Made by a program: the position numbers and the translations under genes | Notes under the pieces: generated by a model | What the model saw: the letters and a program-made list of their open reading frames with translations, nothing else | The model's database searches: none | What the model was told of the DNA's origin: nothing | NCBI RefSeq assembly: GCF_005405925.1 | Contig: NZ_BJHV01000001.1 | Location: 8,990,001-9,054,000, forward strand | From: Streptomyces antimycoticus | GTDB taxonomy: Bacteria > Actinomycetota > Actinomycetes > Streptomycetales > Streptomycetaceae | Direction: 5' to 3' | Length of the DNA stretch: 64,000 bases | Part shown: positions 35,630 to 43,735 of the stretch, one piece after another | Numbering within the stretch: position 1 is the first letter of the stretch | Layout: each line of letters starts with the position of its first letter

Positions 35630-36589
35630 GTGAGCACCGTCATGTCCTCGAAAGGGGCGGCGCCGCCATCAACGGCCGCCGCCGACCCGCCCCGCAGAAC
35701 CGGACGACGCCAGCAGAGGGTCGCCGCCGCCGTTCTGCTGACCCCCTTCACGGCGCTGCTCGTCGCCGTGTTCCTGGTCCCCGTCGGCTACGCCATCTAC
35801 CTCAGCCTCTTCTCCGAGGACCACGAGGGACTCGGCTTCGGCGGCGGGCGCACCGTCTTCACCGGGTTGCGCAGCTATCTCTCGGTGCTGCAGGACCCGA
35901 GCTTCCTCTCCGGGTTCGGCACCATCGCCCTCTACTGCGTGATCTTCGTCCCGCTCGTGGTCATCAGCGCGCTCGCGCTCGGCCTGCTGCTCGACTCGGG
36001 CCTGGTCCGGATGCGGCGGACCGCGCAGATGCTGGTCTATCTGCCGCACGCCGTTCCCGGCATCATCGCGGCCGTCATCTGGCTGTACCTCTACACCCCG
36101 GGGCTCAGCCCCGTTATCAAGCTCTTCGCCCAGGCCGATATCACCATCGACTTCCTCGGTCTGCACACCGTGCTCCCGTCGATCGTCAATATCGCCCTGT
36201 GGAGCGGACTCGGCTACAACATGATCATCTTCTATGCCGCGCTCCAGGCGCTGCCGCGTGAGGTGATCGAGGCGGCGACCATCGACGGCGCCGGGGGCAT
36301 CCGCACCGCGCTCCAGGTCAAGGTGCCCATCATCAGGGGCTCCGTCGTCATGGTGTGCATGTTCTCCCTGATCGGCGCGCTCCAGCTGTTCACCGAACCC
36401 ATGCTGATGAACCAGGCCACCCCGATGGTCAACTCCCGCTTCACTCCGAACATGTACATCTACGACGCGGCCTTCCGCCGCAACAACTACGGACTCGCCT
36501 CCGCGGCCTCCATCATTCTTCTGATCGTCACCTGTGTGCTGTCGTACGCCGTGACGCGCTGGTCGGGCCGCCGGGAACGGAGAGCGTGA
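35630..36589 (+). CDS. Sugar ABC transporter permease (MalF/UgpA type)
   Basis: A 319-residue permease with a charged N-terminus, six hydrophobic segments and the coupling loop EAATIDGAGGIRTALQVKVP near residue 215. The GTG start has GAGG upstream. Its stop overlaps the next permease start (TGATG). No ATPase gene follows; such Streptomyces importers share the general MsiK-type ATPase encoded elsewhere. Confidence 0.9.
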   Translation: MSTVMSSKGAAPPSTAAADPPRRTGRRQQRVAAAVLLTPFTALLVAVFLVPVGYAIYLSLFSEDHEGLGFGGGRTVFTGLRSYLSVLQDPSFLSGFGTIALYCVIFVPLVVISALALGLLLDSGLVRMRRTAQMLVYLPHAVPGIIAAVIWLYLYTPGLSPVIKLFAQADITIDFLGLHTVLPSIVNIALWSGLGYNMIIFYAALQALPREVIEAATIDGAGGIRTALQVKVPIIRGSVVMVCMFSLIGALQLFTEPMLMNQATPMVNSRFTPNMYIYDAAFRRNNYGLASAASIILLIVTCVLSYAVTRWSGRRERRA

Positions 36590-37503
36590 TGACCACGACC
36601 ACACCCACCACCCCCGTGAACGCCCCCCAGGGACCGCCGGCCAGACCGCTCGGCAAGCCCTTCGGGCGCTCCAAGCTGACCAGCCGTGGCATCGCCAACG
36701 CGGTCGTTCTGATCGCCGCCCTCTACACCATGCTGCCCGCGCTGTGGCTGCTGCTGGCGTCCACCAAGAACGCCGACGCCCTCTTCGGCAGCGACATCCT
36801 CTCCTTCGGCGACTTCTCCTTCGGGCGCAACCTCTCCGACCTGTTCTCCATGGACGGCGGGCTCTACGGCGAGTGGTACGTCAACAGCCTGCTGTACGCG
36901 GTCGTCGGCGCCCTGGTGGGCTCGCTGATCAGCGTGGCCGCGGGCTACGCCTTCGACAAGTACGAGTTCCGGCACAAGGAGAAGCTGTTCGGCCTCGTGC
37001 TCACCGGCGTCATGGTGCCGCCGACCGTGCTGGCCCTCCCGCTCTATCTCGTGGCCTCCAACATCGGCATGGTCAACACCTTCTGGTCGGTCTTCATCCC
37101 GGTGCTCTTCAACCCGTTCGGCGTCTACCTGGCCCGCCTGCTCAGCAGCGGCTATGTGCCCAACGAGGTGCTGGAGGCGTCCCGGGTCGACGGCGCGGGC
37201 GAGCTGCAGACCTATGTGCGGGTCAGTCTGCGGATGCTCGGGCCCGGGTTCGTGACCGTCTTCCTCTTTCAGCTCACGGCCATCTGGAACAACTTCTTCC
37301 TTCCGATGGTGATGCTCTCCGACCAGCACCTGTATCCGCTCAGCCTCGGCCTCTACACCTGGAACAGCGCCGCCACCGTCTCGCCCGAGTACTACCCCCT
37401 CGTGGTCATCGGCTCACTGCTCGCCGTCGTGCCGCTGATCGTGGCGTTCGTGATGCTGCAGCGCTACTGGAAGTCCGGACTGACCGCAGGGAGCGTGAAG
37501 TGA
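36589..37503 (+). CDS. Sugar ABC transporter permease (MalG/UgpE type)
   Basis: A 304-residue partner permease with a Pro/Thr-rich N-terminus, six hydrophobic helices and the coupling loop EASRVDGAGELQTYVRVSLR near residue 205. It overlaps both neighbours: upstream TGATG and downstream GTGA. Confidence 0.9.
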   Translation: MTTTTPTTPVNAPQGPPARPLGKPFGRSKLTSRGIANAVVLIAALYTMLPALWLLLASTKNADALFGSDILSFGDFSFGRNLSDLFSMDGGLYGEWYVNSLLYAVVGALVGSLISVAAGYAFDKYEFRHKEKLFGLVLTGVMVPPTVLALPLYLVASNIGMVNTFWSVFIPVLFNPFGVYLARLLSSGYVPNEVLEASRVDGAGELQTYVRVSLRMLGPGFVTVFLFQLTAIWNNFFLPMVMLSDQHLYPLSLGLYTWNSAATVSPEYYPLVVIGSLLAVVPLIVAFVMLQRYWKSGLTAGSVK

Positions 37504-38531
37504 CCGACCCGCACATCTCCGCCCGTCACCGCCCCCGAGCCGCCCTGGCCATGGCCGAGCGCTCCGCCCGGCAGGTGCTCGGATCCGGACGTATGGACCG
37601 GCTCACCGAACTCCTCGATCTCGATCCCGGCCTCGTCCTCGACGACTTCACCACCCCGGCCGCGCGCCGTGCCCTCGCCGATGCCGAACTGCTGGTCACC
37701 GGCTGGGGCTGCCCGCCCCTGGACCGCGGCGCGCTCGACGCCGCGCCCCGGCTGCGCGCCGTCGTCCACACCGCGGGCACCGTGCGCCACCACATCACCG
37801 ACGCCTGCTGGGAGCGCGGCATCGCGGTCTCCTCGGCGGCCGCGGCCAACGCGGTACCCGTCGCCGAGTACACCGTCGCCATGATCCTGCTGTCCAACAA
37901 GCGCATCCTGGACATCGCCCGGGACTACCGCGCCGAGCGGCGCACGATCGACTGGAACGAGCGCTATCCGGACGCCGGCAACTACCGCCGGACAGTGGGC
38001 ATCCTCAGCGCCTCCGTCATCGGCCGCCGGGTGATCGAGCTGCTGCGCCCGTACGACCTCGACCTGCGGCTGTACGACCCGTATGTCACGGCTGAGGAGG
38101 CGCGGGAACTCGGCGCGCGCCAGGTCGGCCTGCGGGAACTCTTCGCCGGCAGCGATGTCATCAGCGTCCACACCCCCCTGCTGCCGGCCACCCAGGGGCT
38201 GGTCAGCCGGGAGCTGCTGGCCGCCATGCCGGACGGCGCCACGCTCATCAACACCGCGCGCGGGGCGGTGGTGGACCAGGACGCGCTGACCGAGGAGCTG
38301 GTGGCCGGGCGGATCCGCGCCGTCCTCGACGTCACCGTGCCGGAGGTGCTGCCCGCCGCCTCACCCCTGTACGACTGCGACAACGCGCTGATCACCCCGC
38401 ATATCGCCGGATCCAAGAGCGGTGAGCTGCGCCGGCTGGCCGACCTCGCCATCGGCGAGATCGAGAACTACGTCACCGGCCGCGACTTCGCCCACCCCGT
38501 ACGACCGGAGATCCTCGACCGCTCGGCGTGA
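37500..38531 (+). CDS. D-2-hydroxyacid dehydrogenase family protein with altered NAD motif
   Basis: A 343-residue member of the D-isomer-specific 2-hydroxyacid dehydrogenase family. The catalytic Arg (NTARGAVVDQDAL), Glu (VPEVLP) and His (ITPHIAGS) are present. The Rossmann motif, usually GxGxxG, reads GILSASVIGRR, so the first two glycines are replaced by Ser. Binding of NAD may therefore be unusual, or the sequence may be subfamily-specific. The GTG start overlaps the permease stop. It probably oxidises or reduces a hydroxy-acid or sugar acid brought in by the importer. Confidence 0.85.
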   Translation: MTDPHISARHRPRAALAMAERSARQVLGSGRMDRLTELLDLDPGLVLDDFTTPAARRALADAELLVTGWGCPPLDRGALDAAPRLRAVVHTAGTVRHHITDACWERGIAVSSAAAANAVPVAEYTVAMILLSNKRILDIARDYRAERRTIDWNERYPDAGNYRRTVGILSASVIGRRVIELLRPYDLDLRLYDPYVTAEEARELGARQVGLRELFAGSDVISVHTPLLPATQGLVSRELLAAMPDGATLINTARGAVVDQDALTEELVAGRIRAVLDVTVPEVLPAASPLYDCDNALITPHIAGSKSGELRRLADLAIGEIENYVTGRDFAHPVRPEILDRSA

Positions 38532-38579
38532 GAGGGCGCGCCCTCTCACGTCCCGCGACCCCAGGAGGCCCACCCCGCC

Positions 38580-40523
38580 ATGCCCGAGCTCCCCTTCCTC
38601 CTCCCCGCCGACGACCGCACCCTCAGCCCCCACACCGGCTACACCCGCGCCCACTGGGAGGCCGCCGCGGACGGCATGCTGCACGCCGCCCTCCGCTACG
38701 CCACCCCCGGCCAGGGCCTGATCGACCTGCCCGGACCCCCGTCGAAGTCCGGGGTGCGCTCCGACGGGCTCGAAGGGTTCGCCCGCACCTTCCTCCTCGC
38801 CGCCTTCCGCGCCGCCGGGGCCTCGGGCAAGGACCAGCACGGCTTCCTGGAGCGCTACACCGCGGGCATCGCCCGCGGCACCCGCACCCCCGGGCGCGAC
38901 GACGCCGAGTCGTGGCCGGTGATCGGCCATCACGGCGCCCACGGCCAGCCCATGGTGGAGTCCGCGTCCGTGGCCCTGGGCCTGCGGCTGACCGCGCCGT
39001 GGACCTGGGACGCCCTGCCGTCCGACGCCCAGGACCGCACCGAGGAATGGCTGCGCGGTGCGCTGCGCCACCAGCCCGCTCCCAACAACTGGTATCTCTT
39101 CCCCCTCACCGTCGCCGGTTTCCTTCAGGCCGTCGGGCGCGGCGACGCCGAGACGGCCCGCGCCATCGAGCGGGGGCTCGGCCTCCTGGAGGGCTGGTAC
39201 GAGGGCCAGGGCTGGTACTCCGACGGCGACGGGCGGTCGTTCGACCACTACAACGGCTGGGCGCTGCACATGTACCCGCTGCTCCACGCCCATCTGGCCG
39301 GCGACCAAGCGCTGCTGGACCGGCTCGGCCCGCGGCTGCGCACCTTCCTCGAGGGCTTCTCGCTGCTCTTCGACGCCGACGGCGCCCCCATCCACCACGG
39401 CCGCTCCCTCACCTACCGCTTCGCCGCCGTCGCCTCGGTGGCCCTCGGCGCCCTCACCGGCCACACCCCCCTCGCCCCCGGGGCCACCCGCCGCATCCTC
39501 AGCGGAGCGCTGCGCCACTTTCTGGACCGCGGGGCGCTGACCGAGGACGGGGTGCTGAGCCTGGGCTGGTACGGGCCGCACGCCGCGACCCTGCAGCGCT
39601 ACTCCGGGCCCGGCTCGCCCTACTGGGCCTCCAAGGGGTTCCTCGGCCTGCTGCTCCCGCCCGACCACCCGGTGTGGACCGCCACCGAGGAGGCCGCGCC
39701 GGTCGAGGGGCCGGACCGGGCGCTGGCGCTGCCCGCCGCCGGGTTCCTCGTCCAGACCACCGGCCGGGACGGGCTGGTGCGGCTGCACAACCACGGCAGC
39801 TACAAACTCCGGCCCTGGGAGGCCGAGCACGGACCGGCCGACCCGCTCTACGCCCGGCTCGCCTACTCCACCCGCACCGGTCCCACCAGCGCGGACAACA
39901 CCCCCGACAACCACATCGCCATCGAGGTGCGCGGAGTGCGCAGCGCCCGGCTGCGCATCCACCCCCTGGCCGCGGGCCCCGACTGGCTCGCCTCCTCCCA
40001 CACCCCCGCTTTCCCCGACGCCGGCCCCAAGGTGCCCTCGATCCGCGTCGACAGCCTGACCCTCGTCCGCGGCCGGCTCGAAGTGCGGGTCCACCGCGCC
40101 GTGGGCGTCCCCGCCGGGACCCGGATCCACCACAGCGGCTGGGCCGTCGCGCTGCCCCCGGGCACCCCGGCGGAGACGGAACAGGGCGCCGAGATACGGC
40201 TGGACGGGGAAGAGGTGACCGGTCAGCTCCTCGGACTGCACGGCTGGCAGAGCGCGACCGCGGTCCGGGCGCCGCAGGGCACCGCGTACGGGTCATGGGC
40301 CCTGGTCCCCGAACTCACCGGCACCGTCGGCGAGGACCCGGCCGGCACCCTCTTCGTCGCACTGGCCTCGCTCACCGGCGAACGCGACCCGGCCCCCCTC
40401 GTCGATCTCGCCACCGCCGAGGTGAACGGGCTCGCGGTCACCGTACGGCTGCCGGACGGCCAAGGCGTCGTGGTGGACTTCGGCGCGGGCGACGCGCCCA
40501 CCGTCACGGAGGCGGGCGCATGA
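38580..40523 (+). CDS. DUF2264 protein, candidate glycoside hydrolase
   Basis: A 647-residue protein. The N-terminal part (about residues 20-380) is the DUF2264 domain, rich in alpha-helix and aromatic clusters (PAPNNWYLFPLTVAGF, YEGQGWYSDGDGRSFDHYNGWALHMYP, GSPYWASKGFLGLLLP), like an alpha/alpha-barrel. The C-terminal 260 residues are predicted beta-rich. There is no signal peptide, so it is cytoplasmic. I recall that DUF2264 proteins have been linked to beta-glucuronidase-type hydrolysis, but cannot verify this here. It lies within a sugar importer operon (48 bases after the dehydrogenase) and overlaps the isomerase (ATGA). Confidence 0.82.
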   Translation: MPELPFLLPADDRTLSPHTGYTRAHWEAAADGMLHAALRYATPGQGLIDLPGPPSKSGVRSDGLEGFARTFLLAAFRAAGASGKDQHGFLERYTAGIARGTRTPGRDDAESWPVIGHHGAHGQPMVESASVALGLRLTAPWTWDALPSDAQDRTEEWLRGALRHQPAPNNWYLFPLTVAGFLQAVGRGDAETARAIERGLGLLEGWYEGQGWYSDGDGRSFDHYNGWALHMYPLLHAHLAGDQALLDRLGPRLRTFLEGFSLLFDADGAPIHHGRSLTYRFAAVASVALGALTGHTPLAPGATRRILSGALRHFLDRGALTEDGVLSLGWYGPHAATLQRYSGPGSPYWASKGFLGLLLPPDHPVWTATEEAAPVEGPDRALALPAAGFLVQTTGRDGLVRLHNHGSYKLRPWEAEHGPADPLYARLAYSTRTGPTSADNTPDNHIAIEVRGVRSARLRIHPLAAGPDWLASSHTPAFPDAGPKVPSIRVDSLTLVRGRLEVRVHRAVGVPAGTRIHHSGWAVALPPGTPAETEQGAEIRLDGEEVTGQLLGLHGWQSATAVRAPQGTAYGSWALVPELTGTVGEDPAGTLFVALASLTGERDPAPLVDLATAEVNGLAVTVRLPDGQGVVVDFGAGDAPTVTEAGA

Positions 40524-41314
40524 CGCGGCTCGGCATCTGCTCGGTGACGCTGCGCGGGCTCGACCCCGACCGAGTGATCGCCGCCGTGGCCGGAGCGGGC
40601 CTGGAGTGCGTCGAATGGGGCGGTGACGTCCATGTGCCGCCCGGCGACGAGGACACCGCCCGGCGGGTCCGCGACGCCACTGCGGCCGCCGGGCTCGCCG
40701 TCGCCTCGTACGGCTCCTACTACCGTGCCGGGCGCGGCGACCCGGAGGAGTTCGACGCGGTGCTCCGCTCCGCCGTGGCGCTCGGCGCCCCGCGCATCCG
40801 GATCTGGGCGGGCGCCACCGGCACCCGGGAGACCCCGCCCGAGGCGCGCCGCGCGGTCGTCGAGGACACCCGGCGCGCGGCCGCGCTCGCCGCGGAGGCG
40901 GGGGTGGAACTCGCCTACGAGTTCCACCGCAACACCTTGACCGACGGCGCCGACCACACCCTCCGGCTGCTGGACGAGGTGGACCGCGCCGAGGTCGCCA
41001 CCTACTGGCAGCCGCCCGTCGACATGCCCGACGCCGAGGCGCTGAAGGGGCTGGACGCGCTGGGGGACCGGATCGCCGCGGTGCACGCCTTCTCCTGGTG
41101 GCCCGGGACCACCCGGCTGCCGCTGACCGCCCGCGCCCCGCTGTGGCGCAGCGCCTTCGAGCGGCTGCTCACCCACCGCGCCGCGATGTCCGGCGGCCCG
41201 CCGCTGGATGTCCTGCTGGAGTTCGTGCCGGGGGACGACGAGCGGCTGCTGCCGCGGGAGGCGGCCACGCTGCGGGCCCTCGCCGACGTTCAGGGGGCGT
41301 CCGGCGGGTCGTGA
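40520..41314 (+). CDS. Sugar phosphate isomerase/epimerase (xylose-isomerase-like TIM barrel)
   Basis: A 264-residue AP-endonuclease-2-family TIM barrel. It starts TRLGICSVTLRGLDPDRVI, then has EWGGDVHV, SYGSYYR, the metal-ligand Glu regions LAYEFHRNTL and YWQPPVDM, and DVLLEFVPGDD. The family contains isomerases and epimerases for sugars and uronic acids. It is the last gene of the operon. An inverted-repeat element begins 19 bases after its stop. Confidence 0.85.
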   Translation: MTRLGICSVTLRGLDPDRVIAAVAGAGLECVEWGGDVHVPPGDEDTARRVRDATAAAGLAVASYGSYYRAGRGDPEEFDAVLRSAVALGAPRIRIWAGATGTRETPPEARRAVVEDTRRAAALAAEAGVELAYEFHRNTLTDGADHTLRLLDEVDRAEVATYWQPPVDMPDAEALKGLDALGDRIAAVHAFSWWPGTTRLPLTARAPLWRSAFERLLTHRAAMSGGPPLDVLLEFVPGDDERLLPREAATLRALADVQGASGGS

Positions 41315-41332
41315 CGCCTTGCGGCGGGCTGC

Positions 41333-41548
41333 TCCCCTCCCCGCCCCTTCCCTCAGGCCGGGCGCCCCGCCCAGACCCCGGGCCGGGCGCCCCGGAGGTG
41401 CGCGGGCGTCCGCCCGGTCATCCGCCGCGTCGGCGTGCCGACCGCGATCAGCCCGCCGGTGCGGGTGTGCACGGCGGCGACGGTCGGCTCGTCGACGCCT
41501 CGGGGTCCAGGGGCGAGGCCCCTGGTTCGGGAAGGGGCGGGGAGGGGA
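41333..41548. repeat. Inverted-repeat intergenic element with inner hairpin
   Basis: TCCCCTCCCCGCCCCTTCCC (41333-41352) and its exact 20-base complement (41529-41548) enclose 176 bases. An inner exact hairpin CCAGGGGC-GAG-GCCCCTGG lies at 41507-41525. It is non-coding; a leftward frame across it (41353-41616) is not a gene. The arrangement resembles dispersed intergenic elements seen in many Streptomyces genomes and may act as a bidirectional terminator. Confidence 0.7.
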
Positions 41549-41593
41549 AGGAGCCGCCGGACACGGGATCGGTGGCGAGTGATGGGCAGGTGA

Positions 41594-42031
41594 TCACCTG
41601 GGGGTGCGGGAGGCACCCCCGTAGGAGGTGTCCTCCTCGATGGTGCCGCCGAATTCGTCCCGGAGCGTCTCCATGTTCTTACGGGGCGAGGACGACAGCA
41701 CCCAGCGGTTGCCGACCAGATAGACCCCGCCGTACATCTGCGCGGTCTCCAGCCAGTCGCGCTGGCCCTTGGCGGTCACGAAGTCGAGGAAGACGAACTT
41801 GCCCTCGGCGGTCTTGCAGACGGCCTGGCGGTAGTCGTCCACCTTGGTGGTGAACTGCGGCTCGCAGCCGGCGGCCGAGGCGAGCTGCTCCACCCGCGCG
41901 GCCTTGGGCGCGGGGCTCGCGCTCGGCCGGGCGGCGTTCCCGCCGGTCTCCGCCTTGGCGTCCGCCTTACCGTCCCCGCCGCCGCATCCGGCGACGGTCA
42001 GCAGCGCGCCCACCGCCGCCGCGACCGCCAT
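41594..42031 (-). CDS. Secreted lipoprotein, paralogue of the one at 20051-20575
   Basis: A lipoprotein of at least 145 residues with lipobox VAGC near the start and a Pro/Ala/Lys linker. The conserved core has two cysteines (AGCEP, AVCKT) and GQRDWLETAQMYGGVYLVGNRW, matching the protein at 20051. From ATG 42031 the protein lacks a positively charged n-region. Upstream in the same frame is an Arg-rich stretch reaching ATG 42154 without a ribosome binding site. A well-placed GAGAGG-ATG exists in another frame near 42110 and would join if one base were missing, so the true start is uncertain. Confidence 0.7.
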   Translation of the reverse strand: MAVAAAVGALLTVAGCGGGDGKADAKAETGGNAARPSASPAPKAARVEQLASAAGCEPQFTTKVDDYRQAVCKTAEGKFVFLDFVTAKGQRDWLETAQMYGGVYLVGNRWVLSSSPRKNMETLRDEFGGTIEEDTSYGGASRTPR

Positions 42032-42255
42032 CGCGCGCGGGCCGTGGCGGCGCGGGGGCGGTTGGCGGGCCGGAGCGGGTGCCGGGCGTCGGCGTCGGCG
42101 GCGTCGTACATAAAAGGCCCTCTCGCATCGGATCCGGGTCGCGGCTGTGTCCATCGCATCTACGGATACGGAGGGGCGGCGACGATCGTTCATCCCCCTC
42201 GCACGGTTCCGAGCCCGGCCGGGTGCGTACCGGCGCGGCCGGGCTGCCCGGACCC

Positions 42256-42284
42256 TTGACAGCCAGGTCGGATGCTGGATTACT
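42256..42284 (+). promoter_or_regulatory. Candidate promoter of paaK
   Basis: TTGACA (42256-42261), 17 bases, then ATTACT (42279-42284). The -35 is exact and the -10 is weak. It lies 60 bases before the paaK start and directly upstream of the palindrome at 42303. Confidence 0.5.
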
Positions 42285-42302
42285 GGACCGCGCCCGAACG
42301 GT

Positions 42303-42318
42303 GACCGAATGTTCGGTC
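42303..42318. promoter_or_regulatory. Palindromic operator upstream of paaK
   Basis: GACCGAA-TG-TTCGGTC, exact 7-bp arms with a 2-base centre, placed just downstream of the candidate promoter. It resembles the operators bound by TetR-type PaaR regulators of phenylacetate genes (core CNAACG-type halves). No PaaR gene is in the window. Confidence 0.65.
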
Positions 42319-42343
42319 GGCAAGCGGAGGTGGTGGACGGCCC

Positions 42344-43651
42344 ATGGCGGAATCCCTGAGCGTGGCTCCGCTCGACGACGCCGAGCGGATGAGCCCCGAG
42401 GAGCTGAGGGCGCTCCAGCTCACCCGGCTGCGCGCCACCTTGCGCCATGCGTACGACCATGTCGAGCTGTACCGCAAGAAGTTCCGCGAGGCCGGGGTCG
42501 GCCCCGAGGACTGCCGCACCTTGGAGGACCTGGCCCGGTTCCCCTTCACCACCAAGGACGATCTGCGCGACACCTACCCCTTCGGGATGTTCGGCGTCGA
42601 GCACAGCGAGGTGCGGCGGCTCCACGCCTCCAGCGGCACCACCGGCCGCCCCACCCTCGTCGGCTACACCGAGCACGACCTGGCGGTCTGGGCGGAGGTG
42701 ATCGCCCGCTCGATCCGCGCGGCCGGCGGCCGGCCCGGCCACAAGGTGCACATCTCCTACGGCTACGGGCTGTTCACCGGCGGCCTCGGCGCCCACTACG
42801 GCGCGGAGCGGCTCGGCTGCACCGTCATTCCCGCCTCCGGGGGCATGACCGCCCGGCAGGTGCGGCTCATCCAGGACCTCGGGCCCGAGATCATCATGAT
42901 CACGCCGTCCTATCTGCTGACGCTCCTCGACGAGTTCGAGCGGCAAGGCGTCGATCCCCGCTCCACCTCCCTCCAGGTCGGCATCTTCGGCGCCGAACCC
43001 TGGACGGAGGAGATGCGGCGGGAGATCGAGGAGCGCATGGACATCCACGCGGTGGACATATACGGGCTCTCGGAGGTGATCGGCCCCGGGGTGGCCCAGG
43101 AGTGCGTGGAGACCAAGGACGGACTGCACGTCTGGGAGGACCACTTCTACCCGGAGATCGTCGACCCGCTCGGCGACGCGGTGCTGCCCGGCGGCGAGGA
43201 GGGGGAGCTGACCTTCACCACCCTCACCAAGGAGGCGCTCCCCGTCATCCGCTACCGCACCCGCGATCTGACCCGGCTGCTGCCCGGCACCGCCCGCCCC
43301 GCCTTCCGGCGCATCCAGAAGATCACCGGCCGCTGTGACGACATGCTCATCGTGCGTGGGGTCAATGTCTTTCCCACCCAGGTCGAGGAGATCGTGCTGC
43401 GGGTCCCGGCGGTGGCCCCGCACTTCCAACTCGAGCTGACCCGGCGCGGCCGGATGGACCATATGGCGGTGCGGATCGAGGCCCGCCCCGGCGTCGGTCC
43501 CGAGCAGCGCGCGGCCGCCGCGGCGACGATCGCGCGGGGAGTGAAGGACGGGGTGGGGCTCACGGTCGAGGTGGCGGTCGTGGACCCGGAGACGCTGGAG
43601 CGCTCCGTGGGCAAGATCCGCCGGGTCAAGGACCGGCGGACGGAGAGCTGA
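42344..43651 (+). CDS. paaK: Phenylacetate-CoA ligase
   Basis: A 435-residue ANL-family ligase that converts phenylacetate, ATP and CoA to phenylacetyl-CoA. The motifs are the P-loop SSGTTGRPT near residue 95, YGYGLFTGGLG, the A5-type IYGLSEVIGPG near 240, the A7 Asp region TRDLTRLL and the C-terminal hinge GRCDDMLIVRGVN, then VGKIRRV with the catalytic lysine. It stands alone here, without other paa genes. The ATG has GGAGG 13 bases upstream. The palindrome upstream suggests repression relieved by phenylacetyl-CoA. Confidence 0.92.
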   Translation: MAESLSVAPLDDAERMSPEELRALQLTRLRATLRHAYDHVELYRKKFREAGVGPEDCRTLEDLARFPFTTKDDLRDTYPFGMFGVEHSEVRRLHASSGTTGRPTLVGYTEHDLAVWAEVIARSIRAAGGRPGHKVHISYGYGLFTGGLGAHYGAERLGCTVIPASGGMTARQVRLIQDLGPEIIMITPSYLLTLLDEFERQGVDPRSTSLQVGIFGAEPWTEEMRREIEERMDIHAVDIYGLSEVIGPGVAQECVETKDGLHVWEDHFYPEIVDPLGDAVLPGGEEGELTFTTLTKEALPVIRYRTRDLTRLLPGTARPAFRRIQKITGRCDDMLIVRGVNVFPTQVEEIVLRVPAVAPHFQLELTRRGRMDHMAVRIEARPGVGPEQRAAAAATIARGVKDGVGLTVEVAVVDPETLERSVGKIRRVKDRRTES

Positions 43652-43653
43652 GC

Positions 43654-43668
43654 AGCGCCCCGGGCGCT
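43654..43668 (+). terminator. Short GC hairpin after paaK
   Basis: AGCGCC-CCG-GGCGCT starts 2 bases after the paaK stop, in the convergent gap with the acyltransferase gene. There is no T-tract. Confidence 0.35.
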
Positions 43669-43735
43669 CCATCCATGGACGGGACGCGGCGCCCGGGACG
43701 CGGCGCCCGCGACGGAGGGCCCCGAGCGTACGGGC

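Noticed and set aside
41353..41616. Leftward 87-residue frame over the inverted-repeat element
   Set aside because: It crosses the repeat ends and overlaps the lipoprotein gene; it looks like a translated repeat, not a gene.
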